DNA of 64,000 nt from assembly GCA_020845895.1 (NCBI GenBank), contig JADLEX010000110.1:19583-83582 (forward strand). Direction: 5' to 3'. Both the position numbers and the translations under genes were made by a program. This document shows positions 19,367 through 28,384 of the stretch, piece after piece. Position 1 is the stretch's first letter; each line of letters opens with the position of its first letter. The stretch comes from Deltaproteobacteria bacterium. Lineage in GTDB: Bacteria; Lernaellota; Lernaellaia; JACKCT01. The notes under the pieces were generated by a model that was not told where the DNA came from, searched no databases, and saw only the letters and a program-made list of their open reading frames with translations.

Positions 19367-19407
19367 ACTATCGCTCTCGGGCGGCTCGGGTCGTTGACGC
19401 ACGTCAA
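19367..19407 (-). promoter_or_regulatory. FNR/DNR-type site with -10 box upstream of hemerythrin
   Basis: TTGAC-GCAC-GTCAA (19394-19407) is a perfect palindrome of the CRP/FNR superfamily type. On the minus strand GATAGT (19372-19367) can serve as -10 box. The palindrome centre then lies about 41 bases upstream of the expected start point, the class II activator position. Confidence 0.65.
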
Positions 19408-19577
19408 AACCGCGAAATATCGCCCGTTTTGCGTGATCGCGGCCGACAGCGGGTTCTTTACCCCCCGGCATTTCCCTGATAAGAGGAGGCTCATCGTGGA
19501 CGGATCGTGTCCCGTCCCGGATTGAACCTCGTCCATTTCGGCGTTTCCCAAAGCGTCGCCCTGTCAGGGACGGCACC

Positions 19578-20285
19578 GTGCCCCACCCCTTCAAGCTCTT
19601 GCTCTTCGACCTCGACGGAACGCTGATGCTCTCGGGCGGAGCCGGAAGCCGCGCCATCGACACGGTCTTCGTCCGGCATTTCGGTGTGGCCAATGCGTTC
19701 GATGGCATTCAACCGCACGGCATGACCGACCCGATGATCTTTCGCGAGCTGTTCGAGCGGCATGGTCTGGAGATTTCCGACGAAGCAGGAACGATCGCCC
19801 AGCTTGCCGAGGAGTATCGACGCGAGCTATCGATCGAGATGCCGGTTTCAAAGCAAGCACACCTGATGCCCGGCGTGGTGCCTTTGCTCGAACGCCTCGC
19901 GGCCGCGCCCGGCGTGGTCATGGGGCTTCTGACGGGCAACTTCGAACCGACCGCGCGCATCAAGCTCACACGGTTCGACCTCAATCGCTTTTTTCCGTTC
20001 GGGGCATTTTCGACCGACAGCGCGAATCGCTCCGACCTGCCGCCCGTGGCCATTCGCCGCGCCGAGGAGCACGTCGGCCGGCTGATCGGTCGAGGGCCGC
20101 ACGTTTATGTCATCGGCGATACGCCGATGGACGTGCGCTGCGCGCTCGACAACGGCGTCACGTCGGTCGGCGTCGCAACCACGAAATTCACGGTGGACGA
20201 TCTACGCCAAGCGGGAGCGCACATCGTGCTCGACAGTTTTGCCGATACCGAAATGGCATTGAACGCCCTGGGAGTGCCCTCATGA
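19578..20285 (+). CDS. HAD-superfamily phosphatase (phosphoglycolate phosphatase-like)
   Basis: A 235-residue HAD hydrolase. Motif I is LLFDLDGTLM with the nucleophile Asp11 and Asp13; motif II is LLTGNF; the acidic motif IV is YVIGDTPMDV. The helical cap between motif I and II is of the C1 type seen in phosphoglycolate and beta-phosphoglucomutase-like enzymes. The start is a GTG at 19578. The stop overlaps the next start by four bases (ATGA), coupling it to a phosphohexomutase, which suggests a sugar-phosphate substrate, but the exact one cannot be read. Confidence 0.87.
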   Translation: MPHPFKLLLFDLDGTLMLSGGAGSRAIDTVFVRHFGVANAFDGIQPHGMTDPMIFRELFERHGLEISDEAGTIAQLAEEYRRELSIEMPVSKQAHLMPGVVPLLERLAAAPGVVMGLLTGNFEPTARIKLTRFDLNRFFPFGAFSTDSANRSDLPPVAIRRAEEHVGRLIGRGPHVYVIGDTPMDVRCALDNGVTSVGVATTKFTVDDLRQAGAHIVLDSFADTEMALNALGVPS

Positions 20286-22099
20286 ACGCCGCCGACGCCC
20301 TGCGCCTGCTCGACCTGCTTCGCGAAACGGGAGAGATCGACGAAACGACGCACGCCAACGCGCACCGCTGGCTGACGCACCCGGAATACAAGGCGTACCG
20401 CGAGGATGTCGCCGCGATGCTGCGTCCCACGGCGCTCATCGACGCGTTCTACACCACGATCCCGTTCGGCACGGGTGGTCGGCGCGGCACGGTGGGCGTC
20501 GGTACAAACCGCATGAACGAACGGACCATCGCCGAATCGGCACAGGGACTCGCGCAATACATTTTCGACGCCGACCCCAAGGGCGCTCTGGCCAAACGCG
20601 GCGTGGTGATCGCCTACGACGTGCGGACTCATTCGAAAATGTTCTGCGAGATCGCCGCTTCGGTGCTCGCGGGAAACGGCGTGCGCGTGTACCTGTTCGA
20701 CGGTCCGCGCTCGACGCCGGAACTCTCGTTCGCGATTCGTCATCTGAAATGCGCGTCGGGCGTCGTCATCACGGCGAGCCACAACCCGCCGACCGACAAC
20801 GGTTTCAAGGCGTACTGGTCCGACGGCGGACAAGTCGTCGCGCCGCACGACAAGGGAATTCTCGACCGCGTGATGACCGTGACCGCGATCCGCAAGATGC
20901 CCATCGCGAAGGCGAAGGCGGCGGGGTTGGTGCGTCTTGTCGGCAAGGAAGTCGACGACGCATATCTCGCCCGATTCCCCAAGGACTTGTGGCTCTCGGA
21001 TGAGCGCGCCGTGAAGATCGTGTACACCCCGCTGCACGGCACCGGCGTGACGATCGTCCCCGCCGCGCTGCGCGCCATGGGGTTCTCCGACGTCATCATG
21101 CCGCGTGAGCAGACCCGCATGGACGGCGGATTTCCCACCGTGCCGAAGAACTATCCCAATCCCGAGGAACCCGCGGCGATGGGCGAGGCGGTGAAACTCG
21201 CGAAGCAAATCCGCGCCGACATCGTGCTGGCGACGGACCCCGACGCCGATCGGCTCGGTGTGTTCGCGCCGGATGCGAACGGCGAATTCCGCTACGTCAC
21301 CGGCAATCAGATGGGCGCGGCGCTGTGCCTCTTCACGCTCGCATGCCTGCGCGAACGCAAGTCCATGCCGAAAAAGCCTTTCGTCCTCACGACGCTCGTC
21401 TCGACGCAGCTCGTGCGCGCGATCTGCGAAAAGTTCCGCGTGCGTGTCACCGACGATCTGCTCGTCGGATTCAAGTTCATGGCCGACATCCTGCGCGAGT
21501 CCGAAGCGAAGGGCGAACACGAAAACTTCGTGTACGGCTTCGAGGAATCGATCGGGTTCCTGCGCGGCACCTTCGTGCGCGACAAGGATTCCGCGGCGGC
21601 CGCCGTCACGTGCGCGCAGATGATGGCGCGCCTCGTCGCCGAGGGTCGCACGTTTTGGGACTACCTCGATCAGCTCGCCGTCGAATTCGGATTCTTCGCT
21701 GAAGATCAGTTCTCGGTGTTTTTGCACGGAGCGGACGGCATGAACCGCATGGGTCGCATCATGGCCACTCTTCGCACGAATCCGCCGAAAAACGTCGCTG
21801 GGCTTCGCGTTCACCGCGTGATCGACCGCAAGTCGAACACGTCGCGCGACACGGCGACGGGCGCCGTGAAAAAAATCAAGGGCTTCACCGGAGACGTGAT
21901 GCAACTGTGGTTCGACGAGGCGGGAAGAACACGGCTCACCGTGCGGCCGTCGGGCACCGAACCGAAGATCAAGCACTACGCGGCCGCGCACGAGCCCGTG
22001 AACGGCGACGCGGATCTGGCGCGCGCGAAAAAGGCGGGCTCGGCTCGCGTGAAATCGATCATGGACGCCATGCGAAAGATCGACGACTCGATCGAATAG
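20282..22099 (+). CDS. Phosphoglucomutase/phosphomannomutase-family enzyme
   Basis: A 605-residue alpha-D-phosphohexomutase that moves a phosphate between C1 and C6 of hexoses. The phosphoserine is Ser166 in VVITASHNPPTDNG; the magnesium loop is ATDPDADRLGV; the sugar-binding loop is GFEESIGFL; and the phosphate-binding loop is RPSGTEPKIKHY near the end. Length fits the phosphoglucomutase/phosphopentomutase (PGM2-like) branch rather than the shorter ManB group. Coupled by ATGA overlap to the HAD phosphatase before it and followed after 44 bases by glycerol-3-phosphate dehydrogenase, so the three may form one carbon-metabolism operon. Confidence 0.92.
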   Translation: MNAADALRLLDLLRETGEIDETTHANAHRWLTHPEYKAYREDVAAMLRPTALIDAFYTTIPFGTGGRRGTVGVGTNRMNERTIAESAQGLAQYIFDADPKGALAKRGVVIAYDVRTHSKMFCEIAASVLAGNGVRVYLFDGPRSTPELSFAIRHLKCASGVVITASHNPPTDNGFKAYWSDGGQVVAPHDKGILDRVMTVTAIRKMPIAKAKAAGLVRLVGKEVDDAYLARFPKDLWLSDERAVKIVYTPLHGTGVTIVPAALRAMGFSDVIMPREQTRMDGGFPTVPKNYPNPEEPAAMGEAVKLAKQIRADIVLATDPDADRLGVFAPDANGEFRYVTGNQMGAALCLFTLACLRERKSMPKKPFVLTTLVSTQLVRAICEKFRVRVTDDLLVGFKFMADILRESEAKGEHENFVYGFEESIGFLRGTFVRDKDSAAAAVTCAQMMARLVAEGRTFWDYLDQLAVEFGFFAEDQFSVFLHGADGMNRMGRIMATLRTNPPKNVAGLRVHRVIDRKSNTSRDTATGAVKKIKGFTGDVMQLWFDEAGRTRLTVRPSGTEPKIKHYAAAHEPVNGDADLARAKKAGSARVKSIMDAMRKIDDSIE

Positions 22100-22143
22100 C
22101 GCGTGGCCATTTGGCATTTATCCGGGTTTTGCGGAGGTGGAGC

Positions 22144-23790
22144 GTGAAGAGGGATCTCGAACGACTTTCCCAGAAAACGTATGACCTGCTCGTCATCGGC
22201 GGCGGCATCACCGGCGCGGCGACCGCGCACGACGCGGCCCTGCGTGGGCTTTCGGTCGCGCTCGTCGAGCGCCGCGACTTCGGTTCGGCGACCAGCGCGG
22301 CGACGAGCAAGCTCGTCCACGGCGGTCTGCGTTATCTGCGTACGCTCGAAGTGAGTCTGGTGCGCGAATCGCTGCGCGAGCGGCGGATTCTCGAATACAT
22401 CGCGCCGCACCTCGTCGCCCCGATTCCGTTCATGGTGCCGTGCTATCGCCATGGGGCGTCGAACCTGACGATGCTCACCGCGGGCATGATGCTCTACGAC
22501 CGCCTGTCTTTCGACAAGGCGCGACTCGATGACATCGATCGCAAGGTGCCGCGCTGGAACCGTCTGTCACGCGGCGAAGCGCAGGTGCGCGAGCCCGACC
22601 TCAAGGGCGACAACCTCACGGGCGCGGTCGTGTATCACGACTGCCAGATGATGAGTCCAGATCGCCTGACTTGGGAGTTCGTCGAAGGCGCGATGGAAAA
22701 CGGCGCCGAGGTGGCCAATTACGCCGAGGTCGTCTCGCTGCGCACCGCGAACAAGACGGTCGAAGGCGCGGTCGTGCGCGACGCGCTCACCGGACGCGAG
22801 TTCGAGATTTCCGCACGCATGACGATTAACGCTGCCGGGCCATGGGCCGACTTCGTCACGCAGATGCTCGGGAAGGGACACGAGAAGCGGCTTGTGCGCA
22901 GCCAAGGTATTCACATGATCACTCGCCCACTGGCGAAGCATCACGCGCTCGTGCTCACCACCAAAGCGGGCCGCGTGTTTTTCATCATCCCGTGGCGCGG
23001 ACGCAGCCTGATCGGAACCACCGACACCCGCTATGAAGGACACCCCGACGAATACCGCGTGACACGCACGGGGCTCGAGACCTTCATCGGCGAGGTCAAC
23101 GAAGCCCTGCCCTCCGCGAATTTGACCATCGACGACGTGGAGTGGAGCTACGGCGGACTGCGGCCGATCGTCGAGAACGACACGGCGCTGCGCGACGTGA
23201 ATAAGGCGTCGCGCAAGTACGAAATCTACGATCATCAAAAAGAAAACCGGCTCGGCGGCATGCTCACGGTCGTCGGCGGCAAATACACCACCAGCCGCGC
23301 CCTCGCGGAGCGCCTGACCGAGATCGCCTGCACGCACCTGAACATGCCCCGACCGTCGCGCACGACCGCCGGCCATATCCTGCCGGGCGGACGGATCGGA
23401 TCATGGGCCGGCGCGAAAACGCGCATCATGCGCGATTACGACGTCCACTCCGATCACGCCGCGATCCTGCTCGCGCATTACGGATCGCGAACGCTGAAGT
23501 TCCTCGCCGAGGCGAAAGCCAACCCCGAACTCGCCGCGACCATCGACGAGACCAAGCCCGAAACGCTGGCCGTGATCGAGATGGCGGTGAACGACGAGAT
23601 GGCTTTGCATCTCGACGACGTCCTCTTTCGCCGGACGGGCCTCGCCACGATGGGCCGCGTTCCCGATGCGTCCGTGGACCTCGTGGCCGATCACATGGCG
23701 GGGCTCCTCGGTTGGAATGCGGAACAGCGTGCCGCCGAGGTCGCTGGTGTCCGCGCGAAACTCCAGTCACGGGGTTTCGACGAAGCCTGA
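22144..23790 (+). CDS. glpD: FAD-dependent glycerol-3-phosphate dehydrogenase
   Basis: A 548-residue membrane-associated flavoenzyme oxidising glycerol-3-phosphate to dihydroxyacetone phosphate and passing electrons to quinone. The GTG at 22144 has GGAGG six bases upstream and gives VKRDLERLSQKTYDLLVIGG, the normal GlpD start; the longer frame is a shadow of the preceding gene. The Rossmann FAD site is VIGGGITGAATAHDAALRG; ATSAATSKLVHGGLRYL is the second FAD signature; and SLIGTTDTRYEG with GGLRPIVE are substrate-loop motifs. The C-terminal helical domain is present. No glycerol kinase or facilitator is nearby. Confidence 0.95.
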   Translation: MKRDLERLSQKTYDLLVIGGGITGAATAHDAALRGLSVALVERRDFGSATSAATSKLVHGGLRYLRTLEVSLVRESLRERRILEYIAPHLVAPIPFMVPCYRHGASNLTMLTAGMMLYDRLSFDKARLDDIDRKVPRWNRLSRGEAQVREPDLKGDNLTGAVVYHDCQMMSPDRLTWEFVEGAMENGAEVANYAEVVSLRTANKTVEGAVVRDALTGREFEISARMTINAAGPWADFVTQMLGKGHEKRLVRSQGIHMITRPLAKHHALVLTTKAGRVFFIIPWRGRSLIGTTDTRYEGHPDEYRVTRTGLETFIGEVNEALPSANLTIDDVEWSYGGLRPIVENDTALRDVNKASRKYEIYDHQKENRLGGMLTVVGGKYTTSRALAERLTEIACTHLNMPRPSRTTAGHILPGGRIGSWAGAKTRIMRDYDVHSDHAAILLAHYGSRTLKFLAEAKANPELAATIDETKPETLAVIEMAVNDEMALHLDDVLFRRTGLATMGRVPDASVDLVADHMAGLLGWNAEQRAAEVAGVRAKLQSRGFDEA

Positions 23791-23844
23791 TCCGAAAGAC
23801 ATTGCGTATTCGTCACCATTCCGACGAATTCGGTGCGCCACCGC

Positions 23845-23907
23845 TTGACGACAAAACGCGGGGCGCATATACTCGCGCTATTCTTGACTAACCCAATAGA
23901 GATAGTC
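23845..23907 (+). promoter_or_regulatory. Promoter and candidate operator of cysK
   Basis: TTGACG (23845-23850), a 17-base spacer and TATACT (23868-23873) make a strong sigma-70 promoter. Just downstream, GACTA (23886-23890) and TAGTC (23903-23907) form an inverted repeat with a 12-base centre, well placed for repression. The flanks on the reverse strand (CCCGACTA and TAGTCAAGAAT) resemble IscR/Rrf2 half sites, but the spacing is nine bases longer than the IscR type 1 site. Confidence 0.6.
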
Positions 23908-23918
23908 GGGATTAAGAG

Positions 23919-24887
23919 ATGACCGCATCCCCGTTGAAGGCCGCGAAAAACCAGTTGGCGGAACGCATCGCGCCGGACCTGTGCGCCCTCGTCGGCCGCA
24001 CGCCTCTGGTGCGCCTCGACCGCTTTGCGGCAGACGTGCCGGGCGAAATCGTGGCCAAGCTCGAATCGTTCAACCCTGGCGGCAGCGTCAAGGATCGCAT
24101 CGGACTCGCGATGATCGAGGCCGCGGAACGCGACGGTCATCTGAAACCGGGCGGCGTGATCGTCGAGCCGACCTCCGGCAATACCGGGATCGCGTTGGCT
24201 TGGGTCGCCGCGGTCAAGGGATACCGCCTTATGCTGACCATGCCTGAGACGATGAGTATCGAACGGCGCAAGATCCTGCAGGCGCTCGGGGCAGAGATCG
24301 TGCTCACGCCCGGCACCGAAGGCATGAAGGGCGCGATCGCGCAGGCCGAGCGGCTTGTCGCGCGGCTGCCCGGAGCATACATGCCGCAGCAGTTCCAGAA
24401 TCCCGCGAATCCCGAGGTCCACCGGCGCACCACCGCCGAGGAGATCTGGGAAGACGTGGGCGGGCGCATCGGCTGGTTCGTGGCGGGCGTCGGTACCGGG
24501 GGAACGGTTTCCGGCACGGGCCAGATTCTGAAACGCCGCAATCCCGCTCTGCGCGTCGTGGCTGTGGAGCCTTCGACGTCCCCCGTTCTGTCCGGCGGAG
24601 CGCCGGGCCCCCACATGATTCAGGGAATCGGCGCGGGATTTGTCCCCGACGTGTACGACGGCGGAATCGTGGACGAGATCATCCAGATCACGAACGATCA
24701 GGCGATGGAAACCGCGCGGCGACTCGCGAAGACCGAGGGGCTGCTCTGCGGCATTTCGTCTGGCGCGGCGGCGGCGGCGGCGTACCAAATCGCCTCTCGC
24801 CCCGAGACAGAGGGACGGCGAATCGTCGTCATCATCCCCGACACGGGTGAGCGTTACCTGTCCACTCCCATCTACTTTGAAGACTGA
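23919..24887 (+). CDS. cysK: Cysteine synthase A (O-acetylserine sulfhydrylase)
   Basis: A 322-residue PLP enzyme that makes cysteine from O-acetylserine and sulfide. The cofactor lysine is Lys58 in [24 protein letters not shown] (84-95) is the substrate and cofactor Asn loop; [12 protein letters not shown] binds the PLP phosphate; and [12 protein letters not shown] near the end holds the ring-nitrogen Ser. Full length for CysK. Only 17 bases separate it from the siroheme reductase fusion that follows, so sulfide production and its incorporation are in one operon. Regulation by a repressor near the start point is suggested by the upstream palindrome. Confidence 0.96.
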   Translation: MTASPLKAAKNQLAERIAPDLCALVGRTPLVRLDRFAADVPGEIVAKLESFNPGGSVKDRIGLAMIEAAERDGHLKPGGVIVEPTSGNTGIALAWVAAVKGYRLMLTMPETMSIERRKILQALGAEIVLTPGTEGMKGAIAQAERLVARLPGAYMPQQFQNPANPEVHRRTTAEEIWEDVGGRIGWFVAGVGTGGTVSGTGQILKRRNPALRVVAVEPSTSPVLSGGAPGPHMIQGIGAGFVPDVYDGGIVDEIIQITNDQAMETARRLAKTEGLLCGISSGAAAAAAYQIASRPETEGRRIVVIIPDTGERYLSTPIYFED

Positions 24888-24904
24888 TTCGACTCGGAAT
24901 TTCC

Positions 24905-27900
24905 ATGCCTCGAAAGCTCGAATTCATCCGGCGCAGTGAGATCGAGGAGATCAAGGACGCGGGTCTGACCCTCGACTGGGACGAGATCGCGAGAAAAGGA
25001 AAGATCTCGGCCGAGGAAGTGCAGATCGCCAAATGGTACGGCGTATATACGAGCCGTCAGGAAGGCAACCACATGGCGCGCGTGGTGATTCCCGGCGGGC
25101 AACACACGTCGCGACAGATCCGCTCCATCGCCGACATCGCCGAAAAGTACGCCCAGGGCTACGTCAACGTGACGACGCGCCAATCGATTCAGCTGCACTG
25201 GCTCAAGCTTTACGCCATCCCCGATTTTCTGCGCGAGCTTCGGGACGGCGGTCTCACGACGTTTCATGGATGCGGCGACGTCACGCGAAACGTCGCCGCC
25301 TGCCCCATGGCTTCTGTCTGCCCGCATCGGCGCATCGACGTCCTGCCGTTGGCACAGGAAACCGCGCGCGCCCTCTCGGCCTGTCGCGATCTCGACAATC
25401 TGCCGCGCAAATTCAAGGTCTCGTTTTCGGGTTGCGGCGCGGCGTGCGGCCAGCCGCACATCAACTGCGTCGGCAATATCGCGATTCAGCGCACACGTCC
25501 CGATGGGACCGAAGAAACCGGCTTCCGCGTTAAAATCGGCGGCGGCATGGGCTGGAAGGCGTTTGTGGCGCAGGAGGCGTTCAGCTTCGTTCCCGGCGAT
25601 CAGATCGTCGCGGTCACTCGCGCGATCGGCATCCTGTTCCGCGACCACGGCGACCGCTTCAATCGCGCGACATCGCGCCTGAAATTCGTGGTCAAGCGTT
25701 ACGGTATCGAAAAGTGCCGCGAACTGCTGCTCGGCATCCTGCGCGAAGAGGGCGTCGACACGAGCCGGCTCGAATTTGCCCCGGTCGAGGACTCGGGTCC
25801 CGCATGGCCGGCGCGTCCGCTCACCGAGCCCGATCCCGTCGGCACCGACGGCCTCGCCGTCGTGCGCGCCCAGTGCCGCAAAGGCGAAGTCACGCACCAC
25901 CAGCTTCGCCGGCTCGCCGAACTCTCCGAAATTTACGCCGACAAGTTCGTTTACACGACGAACCGGCAGAATATCGAACTGCACGGCGTGCGTACGGACA
26001 GAGCGGATGAGGTCAAGTCCGAGATCGTGAAACTCGGACTCGCGACCGACGGGTTTTACGGCCTGCGCGACGTGGTGACGTGCGTCGGCACCACATACTG
26101 CCCCCTCGCCGTCACGCGCACGCACCAACTCTACGACCTGCTGCAAAGCGTCGTGCAGTTGCCGAAATACGCCGCGATCCGCGACGCCGTGCTCGTCAAC
26201 ATCACGGGTTGCCCCAATTCCTGCTCGCCGTTTCGCATCTCCGACATCGGCTTTCGCGGCATGCGCATCCGCGAACGCCGAGGCAGCGTCGAGGGGTACG
26301 AGATGCGCGTGGGCGGCGAGGAACACCGCTTCGGTCGCGTCATCGGCGAATTCAAGATGGCCGACTGCGTGCTCGCGACGGCCCGCGTGCTCGACCGGTT
26401 TCTCGAATTGCGCGAGGGCGACGAGACCCTCGCGCAGTGCGTCGAACGGGTCGGGGCGACGCCGTTTCGCGCGGTGGTCACCCAACTGGCCGAAGGTTAC
26501 GAGCCCGCGCCCGCGCTGCTCGAAAATTCGATCTATTCGGGTGACGCCGAATCGGAAAAAGACTTCGACATCGTGGCCAAGGACGTGCCGTGCCAGGCGG
26601 CATGCCCCGCGAAGACGAACGTGCCTGAGTATATTAACAAGATCGCCGAGGGCGATCATGACGGCGCTTATCTCATCAATCAGGAAGACAACGTGTTTCC
26701 CGGCGTGCTCGGGCGCATCTGCACGCGGCCCTGCGAAAGCGCTTGCCGCTATCAGTGGACGAGCACCGAGAACGCGGTCACGATCTGCCACCTCAAGCGC
26801 TCCGCGGCCGACCGCAAAACGGGCGAGGCGAAACCCCTGCCCGCGTGGTACGGCGAAACCGGGCGTCGTGTGGCGGTGATTGGCGGCGGACCTGCGGGAC
26901 TCACCGCCGCGCGCAACCTGAAGCGATACGGTCACGACGTCACGGTCTTCGAGCGCGAGGCGTCCCTCGGCGGCATGATGACCATGGGGATTCCCACCTT
27001 CCGACTGCCGCGCAACGTGGTTTCCGATGAGGTGAACGCGATCACGAATTCCGGTGTCCATGTCCGCACCGGCGAGCACGTCGATCGCGAACGGCTGCGA
27101 AAACTCACGGGTGAGTTCGACGCGGTGCTCGTCGCCGCCGGGGCCATCAAGCCGCAACGCACGCCCATCGAAGGCCTGCCCGACGACCTCGCCGTGCCCG
27201 GTCTCGATTTCATGCGCGCGTACAACCTCGACAATCCGATTGCGGTGGAGCCCGACGTGTTGGTCATCGGCGGCGGATTCACGGCGGTGGACTGCGTGCG
27301 CGCGGCCCGGCGTCTGCTCGGCGCGCGGGGACGCGTGTCGATGATGTACCGCCGCAACGAAGAGAACATGTCGGCGAATACCGACGAACTTGCGCAGATC
27401 CGCGCCGAGGACATCGACATCCACACGCTGGTCACGCCCGTCGCCGCGAGGCTCGTCAACGGCGCGCTCGCGGGGGTGGTGTTCCGCCGCAACGTGCTCG
27501 CGCGCGACCGGGACGGTTCGGGCAAGCCGCGCATGATCGAAGTGGCGGGCAGCGACTCCGAGGTTCCGTGCCGCACGCTGATCCTCGCGATCGGGCAAAG
27601 CCGAACAATGGAGATCTTGCCGGACGGCGTGACGATCACCGAAGCCGGGCGCACCACGCACCCGAAGATCTTCGTCGCGGGCGACTTTCACACGGGCAGC
27701 CTGGATGTGATCCACGCCGTCGCCGACGGCAAGGCGCTCGCCGACGCGATCGACGAGGATCTGACGGGAGAAAAGCGCCTTGCACGCAAGGTCGCCATCG
27801 AGCTCGTGGCCGACCAGATTCTCGGCACGGGCCGCGTGCGCGACATGGATCTGCTGCCCGCGCCGCACATGCCGGTCATCCCCGTCGCGGCGCGCGGCGG

Positions 27901-28291
27901 CAACGCCGAAGTGGAGACCGGTTTTGACGAAAGCCAGACGCAGCTCGCCGCGCACCGGTGCTATCTGTGCAACCACAAGTACGAGATCGATCAGGACCGG
28001 TGCATCCACTGCGACTGGTGCATCAAGGTCATGCCGCGCAACTGCATCCACCGCGTGAGCTACCTGTTCGAGAACCATCGCGGCATCGCAGAGGAATACG
28101 TGGACACCCCCATGCCTCGCGACGGCACCTACATCTGGATCGACAGCGACGAGTGCATCCGCTGCGGCGCGTGCCTGCGCGTGTGCCCGACCGAGGCCAT
28201 CACGGTGCGCAAGACCGATGTCGTTCAGAAAACGGCGGCCCGCGTGCAGTTTCTGCCCGGTCGCGCCGTCGCCGCGCCCACGCGCGACTGA
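24905..28291 (+). CDS. Siroheme sulfite/nitrite reductase fused to GltD-like flavoprotein and ferredoxins
   Basis: A 1128-residue fusion. Residues 1-530 are a siroheme reductase with both pseudo-repeats: GCGDVTRNVAACP (122-134) and the 4Fe-4S/siroheme ligands Cys393-x5-Cys399 and Cys436-x3-Cys440 (VTCVGTTYC, TGCPNSC). Residues 545-990 resemble the small subunit of glutamate synthase and NfnB: a cysteine-rich head (Cys563, Cys567, Cys606, Cys610, Cys614), FAD loop VAVIGGGPAGLTAA and NAD(P) loop VLVIGGGFTAVD. The tail (1019-1094) has ferredoxin-type clusters including CIRCGACLRVCP. The whole could pass NAD(P)H electrons to sulfite in one chain, replacing CysJ or free ferredoxin. Position after cysK favours sulfite over nitrite. 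Cytoplasmic. The same add-on module is found in the iorA gene 2 kb away. Confidence 0.9.
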   Translation: MPRKLEFIRRSEIEEIKDAGLTLDWDEIARKGKISAEEVQIAKWYGVYTSRQEGNHMARVVIPGGQHTSRQIRSIADIAEKYAQGYVNVTTRQSIQLHWLKLYAIPDFLRELRDGGLTTFHGCGDVTRNVAACPMASVCPHRRIDVLPLAQETARALSACRDLDNLPRKFKVSFSGCGAACGQPHINCVGNIAIQRTRPDGTEETGFRVKIGGGMGWKAFVAQEAFSFVPGDQIVAVTRAIGILFRDHGDRFNRATSRLKFVVKRYGIEKCRELLLGILREEGVDTSRLEFAPVEDSGPAWPARPLTEPDPVGTDGLAVVRAQCRKGEVTHHQLRRLAELSEIYADKFVYTTNRQNIELHGVRTDRADEVKSEIVKLGLATDGFYGLRDVVTCVGTTYCPLAVTRTHQLYDLLQSVVQLPKYAAIRDAVLVNITGCPNSCSPFRISDIGFRGMRIRERRGSVEGYEMRVGGEEHRFGRVIGEFKMADCVLATARVLDRFLELREGDETLAQCVERVGATPFRAVVTQLAEGYEPAPALLENSIYSGDAESEKDFDIVAKDVPCQAACPAKTNVPEYINKIAEGDHDGAYLINQEDNVFPGVLGRICTRPCESACRYQWTSTENAVTICHLKRSAADRKTGEAKPLPAWYGETGRRVAVIGGGPAGLTAARNLKRYGHDVTVFEREASLGGMMTMGIPTFRLPRNVVSDEVNAITNSGVHVRTGEHVDRERLRKLTGEFDAVLVAAGAIKPQRTPIEGLPDDLAVPGLDFMRAYNLDNPIAVEPDVLVIGGGFTAVDCVRAARRLLGARGRVSMMYRRNEENMSANTDELAQIRAEDIDIHTLVTPVAARLVNGALAGVVFRRNVLARDRDGSGKPRMIEVAGSDSEVPCRTLILAIGQSRTMEILPDGVTITEAGRTTHPKIFVAGDFHTGSLDVIHAVADGKALADAIDEDLTGEKRLARKVAIELVADQILGTGRVRDMDLLPAPHMPVIPVAARGGNAEVETGFDESQTQLAAHRCYLCNHKYEIDQDRCIHCDWCIKVMPRNCIHRVSYLFENHRGIAEEYVDTPMPRDGTYIWIDSDECIRCGACLRVCPTEAITVRKTDVVQKTAARVQFLPGRAVAAPTRD

Positions 28292-28314
28292 GCCCCGGAC
28301 GAGCGCGCGGGGCT
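28291..28314 (+). terminator. Hairpin after the siroheme reductase gene
   Basis: AGCCCCG and CGGGGCT form a seven-base-pair stem with a ten-base loop; its first base is the last base of the stop codon. Only a short CTTGCCT follows, so termination may be partial. Confidence 0.5.
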
Positions 28315-28384
28315 CTTGCCTCGGCGTGCCGCCCCCGCGAGAATCCTTCACGAATCTCGGATCCACGCCTCGCTGGAGGACCGC

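Noticed and set aside
20105..22117. Minus-strand frame of 670 codons opposite the phosphohexomutase
   Set aside because: The plus strand carries TASHNP, the DPDADR metal loop and RPSGTEP; the antisense frame is a codon-bias artefact.
21907..22143. Extension of glpD into the end of the phosphohexomutase gene
   Set aside because: GlpD homologues start at KRDLERL and a GGAGG site lies just before the GTG at 22144.
24905..28291. Nitrite rather than sulfite as the substrate of the siroheme fusion
   Set aside because: Not excluded by motifs, but the cysK neighbour and absence of nitrate or nitrite genes favour sulfite, so nitrite is kept only as an alternative.
24872..28366. Minus-strand frame of 1164 codons opposite the siroheme reductase fusion
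   Set aside because: Same artefact; all cofactor motifs are on the plus strand.
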